A stretch of DNA of 64,000 nucleotides from Oceanobacter mangrovi (GCF_019740315.1 NZ_JAHXZR010000001.1:890930-954929), one strand, 5' to 3'; numbered from the stretch's first letter, positions 21,368 to 30,465 are shown. Numbers and translations are program-made. The notes: generated from the sequence alone by a model not told the origin.

Positions 21368-22660
21368 ATGACCAAGATGCTGGAATCCGTCATCAGCTCC
21401 AATGAACTGCCAGAATCGACCGAAGTGGTGATTATTGGTGGCGGCATCGTTGGGGTAACCGCCGCACTGGCACTGGCGGAACGCAATATTCCGGTGGTGC
21501 TGTTAGAGAAAGGCCATATTGCCGGCGAACAGTCGTCGCGCAACCTCGGCTGGATTCGCAAGACCAGCCGTCACGCTGCCGATGTGCCGCTGGCGCAGGC
21601 CGCTGACCGGCTGTGGGCTGAGATACCGCAGCGAATTGGCCGTGAGGTGGGTTACCGTCAGGCTGGCATCATGTTTCTGGCCAAGACCCAGGAACAGCTG
21701 GCCATGCATGAAAGCTGGCATCAGTCGGTAGCGGACCTGCAGCTGGATTCGCGGCTGTTGAGCCAGGCGGATATTGATCGGCTGGTGCCCGGTGGTCGCG
21801 GCAACTGGGCGGGCGGCATTTATACCCCGTCCGATGGCCGTGCCGAACCCGCCATTGCCGTACCTGCGATGGCGGCGGCGGCGATCGAAAAAGGCGCCCG
21901 GCTGATTCAGCAGTGTGCGGTACGGTCGTTGTCGATGGCTGCTGGCAAGGTCAGTGGCGTCGTGACTGAACGTGGTGAGATTCGTTGTCAGCAGGTCTTG
22001 CTGGCAGGTGGTGCCTGGTCGCGGCGTTTCCTCGGTAATCTGGGAGTGGCATTGCCTACGCTGCCGCTGATCTGTTCGGTATTACGTACCAAACCGATGG
22101 ATGGCCCTACTGATATCGCCGTCGGTGGCCCGGATTTCTCATTCCGCAAACATCAGCATGGCGGTTTTATTATCACCCAGCGCGGCAAGCTGGATGCGCC
22201 GATTACCCTGGATCACCTGCTGGTGGGCTGGCGTTATCTCGATCAGCTGAAGACCCAGCGCAGCTTTCTCAACATCGGTTTTGGCAAACATTTCTTCCGT
22301 GATCTGGCGCTGGCCAGACGCTGGCAACCATCGTCGCAATCGCCATTTGAGCAGATTCGTACCATGGACCCACAACCTAACCCACAATTGAATCAGGACG
22401 CGCTCAACAACCTCAGTGCGGCATGGCCAGCGTTTGCCAATGCCAGCATCGAGGAAGCCTGGGCCGGGCTGATTGATGTGACGCCGGATTCCAATCCGGT
22501 GATCGACCAGATCAAGGCAATTCCGGGCCTGACCGTTGCGACCGGTTTCTCCGGCCACGGTTTTGGCACTGGTCCTGCTGCCGGACAACTGGCAGCGGAT
22601 CTTGTCGCTGGTGTCTCGCCGATTATTGACCCGGCTCCCTATCGTTTCGAGCGGCTCTGA
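21368..22660 (+). CDS. FAD-dependent amino-acid/amine oxidoreductase (DadA/DAO family)
   Basis: This 430-aa enzyme is of the D-amino-acid-oxidase superfamily. The FAD dinucleotide motif is at residues 21-40 (EVVIIGGGIVGVTAALALAE), then GEQSSRNLGWIRK, the flavin-contact segment. The C-terminal motif VATGFSGHGFGTGPAAGQL closes the FAD site. Such enzymes oxidise amino acids or secondary amines to imines. CTGGAGAT precedes the ATG. Together with the RidA-like and cyclodeaminase-like proteins upstream and the permease downstream it forms a plausible import-oxidise-detoxify unit. The substrate is not determined. Confidence 0.85.
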   Translation: MTKMLESVISSNELPESTEVVIIGGGIVGVTAALALAERNIPVVLLEKGHIAGEQSSRNLGWIRKTSRHAADVPLAQAADRLWAEIPQRIGREVGYRQAGIMFLAKTQEQLAMHESWHQSVADLQLDSRLLSQADIDRLVPGGRGNWAGGIYTPSDGRAEPAIAVPAMAAAAIEKGARLIQQCAVRSLSMAAGKVSGVVTERGEIRCQQVLLAGGAWSRRFLGNLGVALPTLPLICSVLRTKPMDGPTDIAVGGPDFSFRKHQHGGFIITQRGKLDAPITLDHLLVGWRYLDQLKTQRSFLNIGFGKHFFRDLALARRWQPSSQSPFEQIRTMDPQPNPQLNQDALNNLSAAWPAFANASIEEAWAGLIDVTPDSNPVIDQIKAIPGLTVATGFSGHGFGTGPAAGQLAADLVAGVSPIIDPAPYRFERL

Positions 22661-22688
22661 ACGCGCCCTTTGCAAGAGGAACAGTACT

Positions 22689-24092
22689 ATGAGTGAACTG
22701 ACGCAAGTGCAAGGCAATACGACTCCGCGGACTTCTGCTGGCGGGCAATCGAAAACCCTCAAAATGGGTCTGCTGACCATGATGGCCATCTCGATCGGGA
22801 TGGTGATTGTGCAGGGCGCAATGATATCCGCCACCCAGGGGATCGGGATGGGGGGCATGGGCTTTATTGCCGCCATGGTAATGGCGCTGATCATGGCGCA
22901 ATTCAATGCCATGAGTTTCGCTGAACTGTCATTGATGTTCCCGCAGGAAGGTACGCTGGCAACCTACACCCAGAAAGCCATTGGTCATTTCCCGGCCATT
23001 GTGGTGGTGTTTGCCGGTTATGTGATGGTGGCGGTGCTGGCGATGCCGGTGGAAATGTTCCTGGTCGACGTCATGCTGGGCGAACTGCTGCCGGGCATGT
23101 TGCCGGAAAAAGTGGTGCCCTTGTTGATTCTGGCGGTGCTGGTCGTCACCAACCTGGTGGGCTCCGATGTGTTTGCCCGGGTCCAGAACCTGCTGGCGTT
23201 TGTACTGGTGAGTGCGCTGATTCTGCTGGGGCTGTGTGCCGTCAGTGGTATTACCGAACCGCATCCACAACTGACCGGTACGCCGGTTGACTGGAGCTTT
23301 GCCGGGGTGCTGGACGGCAGCTTTATCGGTCTGGTGGCACTGGCATTGTGGCTGATGGTCGGGGTGGAATTTATTTGCCCTATGATCAACGAGGTTAACA
23401 ATCCAGAGAAAAATATCCCGCGGGCGATGCAGCTGTCGCTGCTGGCGATCTTCTGTATCTTCACCCTGTTTGTGATTGGCGCCAGTTTCTATCTCGACGT
23501 TGAAACCCTCACCGGCTCACCGATTCCGTATCTGGATTATGCCAATGCGGTATTCGGCAAAAGCGGCCTGTTTATCGCGACGGTGATGGCATTGGCGGCT
23601 ACCTGCAGCACGGTTAATACCTTGCTGGCCTCGGTTCCCCGCATGCTGCACGGCATGGCGATGCAAAAACAGGCGTTCCCGCAACTGAAAGCCACCAACC
23701 GTTTTGGTGTGCCCTGGGTCGCTACCCTGATGCTGGCGGGTCTGACCACCATTCCTTATCTGCTGGTGGGCATTGATTCACTGATCACCCTGGTGATTGC
23801 GGCGACCACCAGTTATCTGCTGGCCTACATGGTGGCGCATATCAACGTGTTGGTACTGCGCAAGCGGATGCCGGACTACCCACGTCCTTACCGCACGCCG
23901 TTTTATCCACTGCCACAGATTCTGGGTTTGATCGCCATGGCCTATGTGGCGCTGAATAACTCCCCGGCACCGGAAATGACAATGACCGTTTATAGCCTGA
24001 CCGGCGCGATTCTGCTGGTGCTGAGTGTGATTGCGGCGGTATGGGTGAAGTTTTATATGAAGCGGGGGTTGTTTGAGCCGGATATGGATTAA
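22689..24092 (+). CDS. APC-superfamily amino-acid/amine permease
   Basis: This is a 467-aa inner-membrane transporter with about 12 hydrophobic segments. The first region contains MMAISIGMVIVQGAMISATQGIGMG, the APC helix-1 unwound motif region, and LVALALWLMVGVEFICPMINEVNNPEKNIPRA is the typical APC motif after helix 6. The ATG at 22689 is chosen with AAGAGGAAC upstream; the frame extends farther only into the oxidase gene. It is the last gene of the operon and probably imports the amine or amino acid used by it. A perfect terminator follows. Confidence 0.87.
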   Translation: MSELTQVQGNTTPRTSAGGQSKTLKMGLLTMMAISIGMVIVQGAMISATQGIGMGGMGFIAAMVMALIMAQFNAMSFAELSLMFPQEGTLATYTQKAIGHFPAIVVVFAGYVMVAVLAMPVEMFLVDVMLGELLPGMLPEKVVPLLILAVLVVTNLVGSDVFARVQNLLAFVLVSALILLGLCAVSGITEPHPQLTGTPVDWSFAGVLDGSFIGLVALALWLMVGVEFICPMINEVNNPEKNIPRAMQLSLLAIFCIFTLFVIGASFYLDVETLTGSPIPYLDYANAVFGKSGLFIATVMALAATCSTVNTLLASVPRMLHGMAMQKQAFPQLKATNRFGVPWVATLMLAGLTTIPYLLVGIDSLITLVIAATTSYLLAYMVAHINVLVLRKRMPDYPRPYRTPFYPLPQILGLIAMAYVALNNSPAPEMTMTVYSLTGAILLVLSVIAAVWVKFYMKRGLFEPDMD

Positions 24093-24124
24093 CCATCCTT
24101 CACCTCCAGCCTGACAACAGTCGA

Positions 24125-24152
24125 ACAAACGGGAGCCTTGGCTCCCGTTTGT
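24125..24152. terminator. Bidirectional terminator between permease and tyrS
   Basis: A perfect 12-bp stem (ACAAACGGGAGC with GCTCCCGTTTGT) encloses a 4-nt loop, CTTG. It has A/T runs on both sides and lies between convergent genes. Confidence 0.88.
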
Positions 24153-24177
24153 TTTAAATCTTGCAGAGCAGATCCCT

Positions 24178-25446
24178 TCAGCAAACCGCCAGCGCAAAAT
24201 GCTTTTTGCCTTTGCGGATCAGCCAGTACTGGTCATGCAGGGCGGCAAAATCATGCAGACAGGCATTTTCATCACTCGCCTGGACACCGTTAATCGTCAC
24301 CGCCTGACTGCTGATCAGCTCACGGGCCTGACGGCGCGAACTCGCCAGCTGCAATTCGACCAGCACTTCCGGCAAGGGAATTTCTGCCGCCAGCTGAGTC
24401 GTCGGGATCACATCCAGTTGTAATTGTTGCAGTGCTTCCAGCGTCAGTTGCTGCACCGCACCGCTGAACAGCAGCTGGTTGGTTTCCTGAATCCGTTGCA
24501 ACTGTTGCGGGCCGTGTACCAGTTCGGTCATGGCATCGGCCAGCACTGACTGAGCTTGTGGTTTGCCACCACTGGCCTGGTCGGCGGCTTGCAGTGCCTT
24601 GATTTCAGCAACCGGAATAAAGCTGTAGTAGTTGAGGAAACGGTAAACATCGGCGTCGGCGGTATTGAGCCAGAACTGGTGGAAACGGTACGGCGAGGTC
24701 TTGCTTGGATCGAGCCAGATCGCCCCGGATTCGGTTTTGCCAAATTTGGTGCCGTCGGATTTGGTAATCAGCGGCAGCGTCAGGCCATGTACCTGAGTGC
24801 CATTGAGGCGGCGGGTCAGGTCAATGCCAGCGGTAATATTGCCCCATTGATCGTTACCACCAATTTGCAGCACGCACTGATGACTGCGGTTCAGTTCGGC
24901 AAAGTCGTAGGACTGCAGCAGGCTGTAGGAAAACTCGGTGAAGGAAATGCCTTGCTCCGGCCGCTCGATACGCTGGCGCACCGACTCCTTGTTGATCATG
25001 GCGTTAACGCTGAAATGTTTGCCAATGTCGCGCAGGAATTCCATCACGTTGAGTTTGCCCATCCAGTCGCGGTTGTTGACGTAGATGGGCGTGTTGCTGC
25101 CGTCGGTGTGCAGCAGTTGGCTGATCTGCTGGCCCAGGCTGTCGACCCAGAGGTCGATCTGGTCACTGCTGTTCAGGCTGCGTTCGGTAGCCTTGAAGCT
25201 GGGGTCGCCAATCATGCCGGTGGCTCCACCAATCAGGGCGATTGGCTGGTGACCCGCTTGCTGGAAGCGTTTCAGCATCAACAGCGGTACCAGGTGACCA
25301 ATGTGCAGACTGCCTGCGGTGGGGTCAAAACCACAATAAAGGCTGCGCGGCTCTGACAGGTAGGCTTGCAGGGCTTCGGTATCGAGGCTGCTTTGGGCAA
25401 TCAGGTTACGGTCGATCAGGTCTTGTATCAGATTCGGGTTGGTCAT
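24178..25446 (-). CDS. tyrS: Tyrosyl-tRNA synthetase
   Basis: This enzyme charges tRNA-Tyr. The 422-aa protein is of the E. coli TyrS type: [20 protein letters not shown] contains the HIGH signature, [20 protein letters not shown] the tyrosine/ATP pocket, and KFGKTESGA replaces the KMSKS loop as in E. coli TyrS. The C-terminal S4-like RNA-binding domain ([18 protein letters not shown]) is intact. Start is ATG 25446, as in homologues. It is placed among amine and amino-acid catabolism genes and separated from them by terminators. Whether it is the sole housekeeping enzyme or a second TyrRS cannot be told from one window. Confidence 0.95.
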   Translation of the reverse strand: MTNPNLIQDLIDRNLIAQSSLDTEALQAYLSEPRSLYCGFDPTAGSLHIGHLVPLLMLKRFQQAGHQPIALIGGATGMIGDPSFKATERSLNSSDQIDLWVDSLGQQISQLLHTDGSNTPIYVNNRDWMGKLNVMEFLRDIGKHFSVNAMINKESVRQRIERPEQGISFTEFSYSLLQSYDFAELNRSHQCVLQIGGNDQWGNITAGIDLTRRLNGTQVHGLTLPLITKSDGTKFGKTESGAIWLDPSKTSPYRFHQFWLNTADADVYRFLNYYSFIPVAEIKALQAADQASGGKPQAQSVLADAMTELVHGPQQLQRIQETNQLLFSGAVQQLTLEALQQLQLDVIPTTQLAAEIPLPEVLVELQLASSRRQARELISSQAVTINGVQASDENACLHDFAALHDQYWLIRKGKKHFALAVC

Positions 25447-25606
25447 GAGCGCCTCGGATCCGGTTGCGGGAAAGTCGATCTGCTGCGAGGAGAGATCAGG
25501 CAAACACGGAATTAGCGGTTATTGGCGCGCAAGCTGTATAGAAAAAATGGGACATGGGATCAGGTCCCGGCATGCCGGGACTGAAATTGAAAGGGAAAGA
25601 ACGCGA

Positions 25607-26704
25607 CTAGAAAAACGACGTCATCGGCACCGAACACCAATCGCGCCCGCTACAGATCGCGCTGACCCACAAACGATGTTTGATCCGGCTGGCCTGCTTG
25701 TCCTGTGGCACCAGGGCTTCCAGATGACTGAGCCGCACTTGCGGTGGATAAATCGCCGGGTTGTTGATGATGTCCTTGTTGATCAGGGCTTCAGCACTGG
25801 CCATGGCGGTGGGATAGTCCATCAGATTGGTATTGGCGGCGGCATTTTCGGCCTGCATCAGGAAGTCGATAAACTGATAGGCGAGCTGTGGCTGCTCCGC
25901 ATTGCTGGCGACTCCCATCACGTCGATCCACATGGCCGCGCCTTCGCGAGGAATGTAGTAGGCGTAATCCGGGAAGTCGGCGATGTCCTGCAGGATGTTG
26001 CCGGAGTAGCCAACGGCAACACAAATATGGCCCGCGGTGAGGTCTTCACGATACTGGTTGGCGTGCAGGTAACGGGCGTCCTGGATGGCTTCCCTGAGCA
26101 GATTACCTGCCGCAGTCAGTTGCTGTTTGTTGGTGGTGTTGGGGGAATAACCCAGATACGCCAGCGCTGCCGCGAACAGTTCATCACGTTCATTCAGCAG
26201 GCCAATGCCGCATTGGGCGGCCTTGGTGCGCACCTGTGGGTCAAACAGCAAGGCCCAGGAATCCTTGTAGTCGGCAATGCCCAGCTGTTGCAGCTGTTTG
26301 ATGTTGACGCCCAGTCCGGTGGTTCCCCACATATAGGGAATGCCGTGTAACTTGCCATTTTCCTGCTGCTTATATTGTTCCAGCACATCCGGCCGCAGCT
26401 GGTTGAAACGCGGCAACTTGCTGAGCTCCAGCGGCTGCAGCATTTGCAGTTCAGTCAGGCGGGGAATAATTCGTGAGGCCGGGAATACCACGTCGTAGTG
26501 GTTGGCGTTGTTGAAATAATAACTGCTGAATTCCTCAACACTGTAATAGCCGGTGTATTCCACTTTGGCGTTGTATTGTTGCTCGAAGCGGGCAATCACA
26601 TCCGGCGCTATGTATTCGCCCCAGTTGATGATTTTCAAGGTGGTTGGTTCGGCCAGCGACAGGCCGCTGCAGAGCAGTGCCAATATGGCGATCAGTTGTT
26701 TCAT
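25607..26704 (-). CDS. Periplasmic spermidine/putrescine-binding protein (PotD/PotF-like)
   Basis: This 365-aa extracellular solute-binding protein begins with a signal peptide (cut near CSGLSLAEP). It continues with TTLKIINWGEYIAPDVIARFEQ, the hallmark PotD/PotF opening in which the NWxxY aromatic residues contact polyamine. GIPYMWGTTGLGVN and VGYSGNILQDIADFP follow. No polyamine ABC ATPase or permease genes flank it, so it may pair with a distant transporter or act as a sensor ligand donor. A candidate FeaR-type operator lies 134-175 nt upstream of its start. Confidence 0.88.
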   Translation of the reverse strand: MKQLIAILALLCSGLSLAEPTTLKIINWGEYIAPDVIARFEQQYNAKVEYTGYYSVEEFSSYYFNNANHYDVVFPASRIIPRLTELQMLQPLELSKLPRFNQLRPDVLEQYKQQENGKLHGIPYMWGTTGLGVNIKQLQQLGIADYKDSWALLFDPQVRTKAAQCGIGLLNERDELFAAALAYLGYSPNTTNKQQLTAAGNLLREAIQDARYLHANQYREDLTAGHICVAVGYSGNILQDIADFPDYAYYIPREGAAMWIDVMGVASNAEQPQLAYQFIDFLMQAENAAANTNLMDYPTAMASAEALINKDIINNPAIYPPQVRLSHLEALVPQDKQASRIKHRLWVSAICSGRDWCSVPMTSFF

Positions 26705-26837
26705 GTACCCTCCCGGAGCCGCCAGCCGTTATCCGATGGCCGGGAGACCCCGGCCTGGCTGTGCGGGATTCACGATTGTTTTTGCTGCGGTTTGTTGTGG
26801 TTGTCAGGCAGCAATCATGCGTGTTGAGCGGCTTGGC

Positions 26838-26879
26838 GGACTTGTACGAGGGGGACGAGTTCTTGTGTTTGCGTGTCGG
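26838..26879 (-). promoter_or_regulatory. Candidate FeaR-type tandem operator upstream of the PotD-like gene
   Basis: Read on the minus strand, two 21-bp units lie head to tail, each ending in ACAAG. The half-sites align as CGACA-N8-CAAG and CGTCC-N8-CAAG, weaker versions of the TGTCA-N8-CAAG repeats found at the cupin and aldehyde-dehydrogenase promoters. The downstream unit shares the 12-mer CCCTCGTACAAG with the cupin site. The spacing of two helical turns suits a dimer or pair of AraC-type regulators. Confidence 0.5.
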
Positions 26880-26983
26880 CAGCCAAACAACTGCCGAGCC
26901 CTGATGTAAGTCAGTTCAGAAGCAAACGCTGACAATGATGTCTTTCCAGACGAGCTGGGAACTGTGGGCTGCGCAGGCATGGA

Positions 26984-27040
26984 ATCCATACGGCGATGGG
27001 AAATTCATCGCCGTATGGATCCTGAGACAAGCTCAGGATG
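26984..27040. repeat. REP-like double palindrome
   Basis: A perfect 15-bp stem (ATCCATACGGCGATG with its complement, 7-nt loop) is directly followed by, and overlaps, a second perfect 8-bp stem, ATCCTGAG-ACAAG-CTCAGGAT. The second hairpin followed by GACG is the kind of dispersed palindromic unit common in proteobacterial intergenic DNA. It sits downstream of the FeaR-like gene and may end its transcript or protect its mRNA. Confidence 0.7.
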
Positions 27041-27071
27041 ACGGGTAAGGCGTAAGACAGGATTTGGTAAA

Positions 27072-28016
27072 TCAGTTGGCCAGGTAACCGGCGCGAAACT
27101 CCTTCGGCGACACACCATACTGCTTTTTGAAGCTGCGACTGAAATGAGCCGAGTCGGCAAAGCCCCAGTTGTAGGCGATGCTGGTGATCGAGGTTTTCTG
27201 CATGCGGGCAGATTTCAGGTCACTGGCGCACTGTTGCAAGCGGCTGCGCAGGATAAACCGACAGACGCTGTCATTGTGGTCTTCAAAAATCCGGTGCAGC
27301 TGGCGTACGGAAATATTCAGCTGTTGGGCCAGCATCGCCGGAGCCAGATCACCTTGCTGCAGGTTGCGGTTGATCAGCAACTGCGCCGCCTGCCAGATAT
27401 CGCGGCTCATGTGACCCAGGGCTTCGGCCGAGAAGTCACTGTACTGCAGCGATGGCTTCAGCAAGGTCAGGATGGCGTCTTCAATGGCGTCTTTTTCAAG
27501 ACTTTGCTGGCTGCTGTTGCCACTGACGGTGGTCAGCTTGTCGAGCATGGTGCGGATCATCAGACCGGCAGTGGAACGCTGGTTTACCTTGCCAAATACC
27601 GGTGATGCACCCCCCAGGCTGTGTTCCACCCGCTGGCGTTCCAGTGGAAAGGACACGTGTTCAATCAGCCCGGCTGGCGTCAGTTCACAGGGCTTGATGC
27701 CACTCATCAGAAAGATGTCACCGGGCGACAGTTGCAGGCTGTTTTGCTGGTCGGCGAAGCGTGCGAAACCGGAGTTATGCATTACCAGAAAACAGTGATC
27801 GATATCTTCCTGATCGGCATTGGTGCCGGAACGAAAAATACGCCCGGCATTGGTGCGAATGGTCGCGGAATCAATCTCTTTGTGCTGGTGCGGAATAAAG
27901 TCGCCAACGAAGCTGTTACCGCGGTCGGGGAGTTGGGTAACAAAGTTGCCACAGACAGCCCGCATCTGCGTTTGCCACTGATCGAGGGCGTGAAATTCAG
28001 CATCACGGTTGATCAT
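27072..28016 (-). CDS. FeaR-like AraC-family regulator
   Basis: The 314-aa regulator has the AraC_binding_2-type N-terminal domain (residues 1-190, including GDIFLMSGIKPCELTPAG) seen in FeaR, the activator of aromatic-amine oxidation in E. coli. Its C-terminal double HTH reads LAQQLNISVRQLHRIFEDH, then TSITSIAYNWGFADSAHFSRSFK and GVSPKEFR. It diverges from the cupin gene across 439 bp that hold tandem TGTCA-N8-CAA repeats, the likely binding site. The flanking genes (PotD-like binding protein, amine-oxidase-like PuuB homologue) support a polyamine or amine signal, possibly an aldehyde derived from it. Confidence 0.87.
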   Translation of the reverse strand: MINRDAEFHALDQWQTQMRAVCGNFVTQLPDRGNSFVGDFIPHQHKEIDSATIRTNAGRIFRSGTNADQEDIDHCFLVMHNSGFARFADQQNSLQLSPGDIFLMSGIKPCELTPAGLIEHVSFPLERQRVEHSLGGASPVFGKVNQRSTAGLMIRTMLDKLTTVSGNSSQQSLEKDAIEDAILTLLKPSLQYSDFSAEALGHMSRDIWQAAQLLINRNLQQGDLAPAMLAQQLNISVRQLHRIFEDHNDSVCRFILRSRLQQCASDLKSARMQKTSITSIAYNWGFADSAHFSRSFKKQYGVSPKEFRAGYLAN

Positions 28017-28455
28017 TCTGAGCCGTACCTTTTCGGTGGTTCCTGAATAGTTAACTTCTTATCTATCTGTTAACTGAGCAGGATTTATGCCATTGCCCGG
28101 CGGTTGGTTGGGGCGGCTGGCAATCTGATGTTGTTGTTATTGTCAGGGCTGACGGCCGTTCAAATTGGCTGGCTGTCAGCTTCCTTCAGACCGTCAGGAT
28201 TATCCTGATCTGAACACCTGTACGCTTGACTGAGCGTGCCAGCTGTCACCCTCGTACAAGAACCTGTCACGCAAGTTCAATAACTCCCCGGCTGCTTTTT
28301 CAATACTGGGCAGGCACTGACGGCAGCGGTTCTCCTGCTCGCTGATGTCGTTGTTCTCGGCTCGGTTCATGGCTCTGGTCATGGATTTCAGACGACCGTC
28401 AGTGCATCTCAACCCTATTTCGCAACAACATTCCTAACAACAGGAACGACTGACT
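28017..28455. other. Divergent promoter region between FeaR-like and cupin genes
   Basis: The 439-bp region carries the promoters for both genes. It contains the tandem half-sites at 28242-28283 and a further single CTGTCA box at 28173-28178. A 70-codon leftward frame (28200-28412) overlaps the operator and lacks a family or ribosome site, so it is not called. No RNA gene is recognised. Confidence 0.55.
28242..28283 (+). promoter_or_regulatory. Candidate FeaR-type tandem operator upstream of the cupin gene
   Basis: Two direct-repeat units exactly 21 bp apart read TGTCA-CCCTCGTA-CAAG and TGTCA-CGCAAGTT-CAAT. Both fit TGTCA-N8-CAA, close to the TGNCA-N8-AAA element I recall for E. coli FeaR. 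They lie between the FeaR-like gene and the cupin-porin-oxidase genes, so either direction could be activated. Confidence 0.62.
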
Positions 28456-28821
28456 ATGCAGCCTCTGAAACTGACCACGGATACCTCGGCAATGATGAAG
28501 ATTGGCAGCGTTGCCAACCTGGGTTCTGAAGTGATCGAAGGCAACCCGGAAGCCTCAGTGCAATTTCTGGTTGGCAACCCGGAAACCAACATTGCCGTTG
28601 GTCTGTTTGGTTGCACCAAAGGTGTTTTCCGCATGGTTTACCCGTTCACCGAACACGCCACCGTGCTGAGCGGCAAGGTCACCCTGCAAAACGAAGCGAC
28701 AGGTGAAACCGAAAGCTACCAGGCCGGTGACAGCTGGTACTTCGAGAAAGGCACTGCCGTGCTGTGGACGGTGGAGTCGGACGATTTCGTCAAGAACTAC
28801 ATGAGTATTGTTGAGGGCTGA
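28456..28821 (+). CDS. Small cupin-domain protein (DUF861/Cupin_3 type)
   Basis: This 121-aa single cupin appears cytoplasmic. VYPFTEHATVLSGKVTLQNEATGE and YQAGDSWYFEKGTAVLWTVESD give the two cupin motifs of the Cupin_3 family, which is common next to amine oxidases of the PuuB/DadA type. His is present in the first motif (EHATVL) but the full metal-binding His set is incomplete, so it may be a binding or stabilising protein rather than an oxygenase. It is the first gene of a rightward run (cupin, outer-membrane protein, FAD oxidase) and lies downstream of the FeaR-type operator. Confidence 0.8.
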   Translation: MQPLKLTTDTSAMMKIGSVANLGSEVIEGNPEASVQFLVGNPETNIAVGLFGCTKGVFRMVYPFTEHATVLSGKVTLQNEATGETESYQAGDSWYFEKGTAVLWTVESDDFVKNYMSIVEG

Positions 28822-28921
28822 TTCGCGCTGCGACCAGCCTGGCCGAAGCGGTGCCACGGTTCTGTGGTGCGGCAGCGGTTTTTACCGGATTCGAGAATTT
28901 ACCTTCAGGGAGTACCTGATC

Positions 28922-30268
28922 ATGCAACCCGTTATGAAGTATTCCGCCCTGGCGGCGGCTGTCTGGGCCTTTAACGCCACTGCCTTGCCAGTCATGGAAA
29001 GCGACAGCACCAGTCTGAACCTGTCTTTGGACGGTGGCCTGGGCTATTTCAACAGCCAGCAAAGCTATGGCGGTAACAGTGGTTTCCGTTCCGAAGAAGG
29101 TTCGGTGAGCTGGCAGGAAGGTTATTTCAAGGCTGGCCTGGATGGCAGTCATTCATTTGGCAGCAGCAGCGTGTACGGCGGTGTGAGTGTTTCCGCCACC
29201 TCGACGACCGGTGATGGTGATGCTGCTGGTTTGACCAACGGCGAAGAACGCCGTGTGGCGCTGGAAAACGCCTACCTCGGCTGGAAATCCGGCTCGCTGA
29301 TTCCGGCGCTGGGCGAAAACGGTGTGGATATTTCCTTTGGTCGCCAGACGCTGGCCATTGGAGATGGTTTCCTGATCAATGGCGATGCCCTGAACGCTGG
29401 TAAGGGTGCTGAAGAAGCACTTGAGTCCTGGGGTGTGCCAGCGCATGACGTTGATCGTGGTGGTGCCTACTGGATGGGCGGTTCGGCCCGCAGTGCTTTT
29501 GATCGTACCCTGATCGTGCGACTGGGAGGTGACTCCGGTATGCGTGCGGATGTGTTCAAGGTGCAGTCTGACAACCGCCTGCAAGGCTGGACGGATTTCT
29601 CGGGTATCAACCTCGAATACGTTGGCGAAACCGGCACTGTCGGAGCCTTGCTCTTCACCACCGACTCCTACGGTTCCTACTCAATCCTGGCGGATCGCGA
29701 CAACCTCGACACCATGAGCCTGCGCTATCAGGGTTCGCTGGGTATCGACAATCTGTTCTTCAGCTCGGAAGTGGCGCGTCAGAAGAGTGACAGCGGCGTG
29801 GTCGCTCATGCCGGTTATGTTGAGGCAGGCTGGACCTTCGCTGACCTGATGTGGTCACCACAGCTGACCTATCGCTACAGCAGCTTTGATGAAAACTTCG
29901 ATGCCCTGTATTACGGCTTCAGCCGGGGTTACGGCACCTGGTTCCAGGGCGAAGTGGCGGCTAACTACGCCGGTCCATTCAACAGCAATACCGATGTTCA
30001 ACATATTGGCCTGAAAGCCTCGGTTAACGACGGTTTCAGCATTGGCGCACTGTGGTTTGATTTCTCCGACCATCAGAAACAGGCCGGTGTGAACAACAAT
30101 GGCCAGGAGCTGGATCTGTACGCTGAGTATTTCCTCAACGACAACATGCTGGTGTCGCCGCTGCTGGGTTTCTACAGCCCGGAAAAAGACGCTGCCAATG
30201 GTGGTTCACAGTTGGGTAATAGCGATACCAACCTGTATGCCCAGCTTGGCTTCTATTTCTTCTATTGA
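28922..30268 (+). CDS. Outer-membrane beta-barrel channel, unassigned family
   Basis: The 448-aa protein has an N-terminal signal peptide (AALAAAVWAFNATALP type) and repeated amphipathic strands, e.g. ISFGRQTLAIGDGFLINGDAL. It ends in LYAQLGFYFFY, an aromatic C-terminus typical of BAM substrates. About 16-18 strands can be imagined from the spacing of GxxF/Y pairs. It sits between the cupin and the PuuB-like oxidase, so it is a candidate outer-membrane pore for the amine or its precursor. I do not recognise a named porin family. An AGGGAG ribosome site precedes ATG 28922. Confidence 0.72.
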   Translation: MQPVMKYSALAAAVWAFNATALPVMESDSTSLNLSLDGGLGYFNSQQSYGGNSGFRSEEGSVSWQEGYFKAGLDGSHSFGSSSVYGGVSVSATSTTGDGDAAGLTNGEERRVALENAYLGWKSGSLIPALGENGVDISFGRQTLAIGDGFLINGDALNAGKGAEEALESWGVPAHDVDRGGAYWMGGSARSAFDRTLIVRLGGDSGMRADVFKVQSDNRLQGWTDFSGINLEYVGETGTVGALLFTTDSYGSYSILADRDNLDTMSLRYQGSLGIDNLFFSSEVARQKSDSGVVAHAGYVEAGWTFADLMWSPQLTYRYSSFDENFDALYYGFSRGYGTWFQGEVAANYAGPFNSNTDVQHIGLKASVNDGFSIGALWFDFSDHQKQAGVNNNGQELDLYAEYFLNDNMLVSPLLGFYSPEKDAANGGSQLGNSDTNLYAQLGFYFFY

Positions 30269-30290
30269 TTGAGTTTGCCCGGCTTTGTGG

Positions 30291-30415
30291 GCAAAAGGAC
30301 CGGCCGCGGCTGGCTGGAGTGGGTCTTGCGATGTTTTCCGGATTGGCCTCCTTCTACCGTAATCAAACCGTGATCTGCGCCAGCCATATGCAGGGCTGCG
30401 GCCGGTTCCTTTTGC
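30291..30415. repeat. Long imperfect inverted repeat upstream of the PuuB-like gene
   Basis: The arms at 30291-30310 and 30395-30415 are nearly complementary (GCAAAAGGA and CCGGCCGC matched, with one bulged base). An inner pair GGCTGG/CCAGCC extends the stem around a loop of about 70 nt. The element fills most of the 197-bp gap between the outer-membrane protein and the oxidase gene and could be a transcript-end structure or a structured leader. Confidence 0.55.
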
Positions 30416-30465
30416 TCACATTTTTACGATTGCCCGCCTGACTTCTCCAGGCTCGATGAGTGACC

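Larger units (their letters stand above)
26705..27071. other. Intergenic region with operator and palindromic repeat
   Basis: The 367 bp separate the PotD-like gene (transcribed leftward from here) from the 3' end of the FeaR-like gene. They contain the PotD-like promoter, a pair of FeaR-type half-sites (26838-26879) and a double-palindrome element (26984-27040). Nothing coding is recognised. Confidence 0.6.

Noticed and set aside
28200..28412. A 70-codon minus-strand frame in the FeaR/cupin promoter region
   Set aside because: It overlaps the tandem operator, has no ribosome site and no domain.
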